Positions 5,451-7,234 of a DNA stretch of 7,234 bases are shown here, piece by piece. A program made the translations under genes and the position numbers. How positions within the stretch are numbered: position 1 is the stretch's first letter; every line of letters starts with the position of its first letter. This DNA comes from Actinomycetes bacterium (GTDB lineage: Bacteria > Actinomycetota > Acidimicrobiia > Acidimicrobiales > Palsa-688): positions 1-7,234 of the forward strand of contig JAKABK010000087.1 of assembly GCA_021796905.1 (NCBI GenBank). Reading direction: 5' to 3'. The notes beneath the pieces are model-generated. The model was not told the origin of the DNA and did no database searches. It saw only the letters and a list, made by a program, of their open reading frames with translations.

Positions 5451-6253
5451 GCGACGGCGTGCTCGTGGGGGCATGCGGTGCGTTTGGCGAGACGTACGGC
5501 CCAGACGGTGGGGGCGACGTCGTGGGCCCGCACCATCGCCGCTCCCCTGACCACCGCCCACGCCGCCGTCGCGACCGAAGCCTCGAGGCGGTCCGAGGGC
5601 GGGGCCGGCTCCTCCCCCGGCGGCGACGACAGCGGACCGAGGAAACGTTTGCGGCTGGTGCCCACCGCGACCGGCCAGCCGGTCGCGACCAGCACGTCGA
5701 GGTGGCGCAGCAGGCTCAGGTTGTGCCGCGCGGTCTTGCCGAAACCGATCCCCGGGTCGATCCAGATCTCTCCGACCCCGGCGTCCCTGGCCCGCTCGGC
5801 CCGCGACACCAGGTGGGAGACGACATCGGCGACCACGTCGCCGCGGTAGTGCTCGGCGTGCTCGGCCATCACCGACGGGTCGGCCGGCAGGTGCATCGCC
5901 ACCCAACCGACACCGGCAGCGGCGGCCACCGGCCAGAGCGTTGCCGACACGTCGTTGACGATCGTGGCCCCGGCGTCGACGGCAGCTTCGGCGACCGCCG
6001 CCTTGCGGGTGTCGACCGATACCCGGACGTGGGGGGCGAGGGCGGAGACCACCGGGACCACCCGGCGCAGCTCCTCGGCGACCGGCACCTCCGCCGCGCC
6101 GGGTCGGGTCGACTCGCCGCCGACGTCGACCACGTCGGCGCCCTCGGCGACCAACGCCAATCCGTGCTCGACCGCCCGGTCGGGGTCGAGCCAGAGGCCC
6201 CCGTCGGAGAAGGAGTCCGGCGTCACGTTGAGGACCCCCATCACCAGGCTCAC
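5432..6253 (-). CDS. folP: Dihydropteroate synthase
   Basis: Condenses hydroxymethyldihydropterin pyrophosphate with p-aminobenzoate to dihydropteroate; it is the target of sulfonamides. The 273-residue TIM-barrel protein shows all the family marks in order: MGVLNVTPDSFSDGG (5-19), with the metal-binding asparagine N9; GADVVDVGGESTRPGA (38-53); VSVDTRKAAVAEAA (79-92); VNDVSA (99-104); IDPGIGFGKTARHN (165-178); VGTSRKRFLG (197-206), with the pterin-site lysine; and VRAHDV (241-246), with the pyrophosphate-site arginine and histidine. A short proline-rich stretch (PPGEEPAPPSDR, 211-222) sits before the last barrel elements, a place where length varies in the family. The start is GTG at 6253, the most upstream start codon before an in-frame stop; no clear Shine-Dalgarno sequence precedes it. 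The gene lies 52 bases after folE and overlaps the next gene by four bases (GTGA). Confidence 0.97.
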   Translation of the reverse strand: MSLVMGVLNVTPDSFSDGGLWLDPDRAVEHGLALVAEGADVVDVGGESTRPGAAEVPVAEELRRVVPVVSALAPHVRVSVDTRKAAVAEAAVDAGATIVNDVSATLWPVAAAAGVGWVAMHLPADPSVMAEHAEHYRGDVVADVVSHLVSRAERARDAGVGEIWIDPGIGFGKTARHNLSLLRHLDVLVATGWPVAVGTSRKRFLGPLSSPPGEEPAPPSDRLEASVATAAWAVVRGAAMVRAHDVAPTVWAVRLAKRTACPHEHAVAGGDRR

Positions 6254-6265
6254 CGCGCCAAGGGT

Positions 6266-6306
6266 ACCCGGCGCCGCCGGCAGGAGCAGCCGACCGCCGG
6301 CCGGGT
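6266..6306 (-). promoter_or_regulatory. GC-rich imperfect hairpin in the folE-folP spacer
   Basis: ACCCGGC at 6266-6272 is the reverse complement of GCCGGGT at 6300-6306, giving a 7-bp outer stem. Inside it CGGC at 6278-6281 can pair with GCCG at 6289-6292 around a 7-base loop. It begins at the folE stop codon and ends about a dozen bases before the folP GTG. There is no T-run, so a stable intercistronic structure affecting decay or translation is as likely as termination. The function is inferred. Confidence 0.3.
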
Positions 6307-6914
6307 CAAGAACCGCGGTTTATGAAGCTCATCGCCTCGCTGCGGGTCGCGGCGTTGCGCCGGAACAGACCTCGAACTGCGGAGGTGACGGTACGCGAAC
6401 CGGGCTTGCGCACCCCGCGCATCGACATGCACAGGTGCTCGGCTTCGACGACCACCAGCACCGCCGCCGGCGCCAGCGTCACCTCGACGGCGTCGGCGAC
6501 CTGGCTGGTGAGCCGCTCTTGGACCTGCGGGCGTCGGGCGTAACCCTCGACCAGCCGGGCGAGCTTCGACAGGCCGGTGATCCGACCGTCGGAGTTGGGG
6601 ATGTAGGCCACGTGCGCCAGACCGTGCCACGGCAGCAGGTGGTGCTCGCACATGCTGTAGACGGGGATGTCCTTCACCATCACCATCTCGTCGTGGTGGG
6701 CCTCGAAGGTGACGCTCAGGTGGCGGGCTGGGTCCTCACCGAGACCGGCGAAGACCTCGGCGTACATGCGCGCCACCCGGGCCGGGGTCTCGACCAGGCC
6801 GTCGCGGTCGGGGTCCTCGCCGATCGCGGCCAGGATCTCCCTCACCGCCGCCGAGATCCGCGGGATGTCGACCACCCCCTCCGAGGGGGCACCCTCCTGA
6901 CCCTCGGCGGTCAT
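6306..6914 (-). CDS. folE: GTP cyclohydrolase I, type IA (zinc-dependent)
   Basis: Converts GTP to 7,8-dihydroneopterin triphosphate and formate, opening the folate pathway; the family forms a toroidal decamer. The 202-residue length is typical. Marks are [20 protein letters not shown] (39-58), the zinc-binding [12 protein letters not shown] (87-98) with C89 and H92, [20 protein letters not shown] (110-129), [14 protein letters not shown] (130-143), and [15 protein letters not shown] (154-168) with the third zinc ligand C162. It ends with the FINR-type tail. All three zinc ligands are present, which supports type IA rather than the zinc-independent FolE2. The start is the ATG at 6914, overlapping the hpt stop as ATGA. 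The frame runs open to 7088, but that part is an arginine/proline-rich shadow of hpt. The first 15 or so residues are poorly conserved and acidic. Confidence 0.97.
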   Translation of the reverse strand: MTAEGQEGAPSEGVVDIPRISAAVREILAAIGEDPDRDGLVETPARVARMYAEVFAGLGEDPARHLSVTFEAHHDEMVMVKDIPVYSMCEHHLLPWHGLAHVAYIPNSDGRITGLSKLARLVEGYARRPQVQERLTSQVADAVEVTLAPAAVLVVVEAEHLCMSMRGVRKPGSRTVTSAVRGLFRRNAATRSEAMSFINRGS

Positions 6915-7234
6915 GTCTGCGCCCCCGGGGCCCGGTCCTCCAGGTACTCGCAGATGAAAGGGAGGTTGCGGTAGCGCTCGGCGACGTCCAACCCGTAGCC
7001 GACCACGAACTCCGGGGGGATCCGGAACCCCTCGTAGGAGAGGTCGAGGGGGGCCGCCTGGAGACCGTCTTTGACCAGCAGCGCGCACACCGAGAGCGAG
7101 GCGGGGTGACGGGCCAGGAGGTTGCGGCGCAGGAACGACAAGGTGAGCCCGGAGTCGACGATGTCCTCCACGATCAGCACGTGGCGGCCCGAGAGATCGA
7201 TGTCCAGGTCCTTGACGATCCGCACGACCCCGCT
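6911..7234 (-). CDS. hpt: Hypoxanthine phosphoribosyltransferase, C-terminal part (5' end outside window)
   Basis: Purine salvage enzyme that joins hypoxanthine or guanine to PRPP to give IMP or GMP. About 107 residues are visible, the C-terminal part of a protein of roughly 180. The frame is open to the right edge ([11 protein letters not shown]), so the GTG at 7225 is an internal valine. The PRPP-binding motif is [14 protein letters not shown], with the two adjacent acidic pairs. Later marks are CALLVKDG, with the base-contacting lysine, and [20 protein letters not shown], the family's C-terminal signature, where the usual GLDY is GLDV. The stop overlaps the folE start as ATGA. In many actinobacteria ftsH separates hpt from folE; here they are fused into one overlapping unit, which ties guanine-nucleotide salvage to the GTP-consuming first step of folate synthesis. 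Confidence 0.96.
   Translation of the reverse strand, partial: SGVVRIVKDLDIDLSGRHVLIVEDIVDSGLTLSFLRRNLLARHPASLSVCALLVKDGLQAAPLDLSYEGFRIPPEFVVGYGLDVAERYRNLPFICEYLEDRAPGAQT

Noticed and set aside
6915..7088. A 58-residue N-terminal extension of FolE
   Set aside because: It overlaps hpt in another frame and is Arg/Pro-rich. The ATG at 6914 has the ATGA overlap and gives normal length.

Overview
The window looks like a stretch of a very GC-rich (about 70% by eye) actinobacterial chromosome. Gene order hpt, folE, folP, folB, folK, panC, coaX, lysS is a recognisable actinobacterial theme. The compact version seen here, without ftsH, panD or the extra small genes known from mycobacteria, makes me lean towards Acidimicrobiia or another deep actinobacterial lineage. 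That placement is inference from order and composition only. I see no mobile element, RNA gene or CRISPR array.

Layout. At the left edge the 3' half of a polyprenyl diphosphate synthase gene runs on the + strand (2-490). It converges on a long minus-strand series, and the 123-base gap between them holds a 14-bp direct repeat and a perfect 11-bp inverted repeat that is a good candidate for a shared terminator. All other genes are on the minus strand and read right to left: hpt (cut by the right edge), folE, folP, a tyrosine/dual-specificity-phosphatase-like gene, folB, folK, panC, coaX, a 277-base gap, then lysS.

How they work together. hpt salvages purines to IMP/GMP, and GTP is the substrate of FolE. 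FolE, FolB, FolK and FolP make dihydropteroate for folate. PanC makes pantothenate and CoaX phosphorylates it, the first step to CoA. Folate also feeds pantothenate synthesis, because the PanB reaction uses methylene-tetrahydrofolate. From hpt to coaX the genes overlap, abut or nearly touch (ATGA, GTGA and GTGTTGA junctions, TAG directly followed by GTG), apart from a 52-base folE-folP spacer, so one transcript is likely. lysS is set off by a hairpin at the coaX stop and a 277-base leader, and may be separately controlled.

The most unusual item is the phosphatase-like protein encoded between folP and folB. The fold signature and the P-loop arginine are visible, but the catalytic cysteine of HCX5R is a glutamine (HQEELGDR). 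It therefore looks like a pseudophosphatase fixed inside the folate operon, next to the only folate-pathway step that needs phosphate removal from a pterin.
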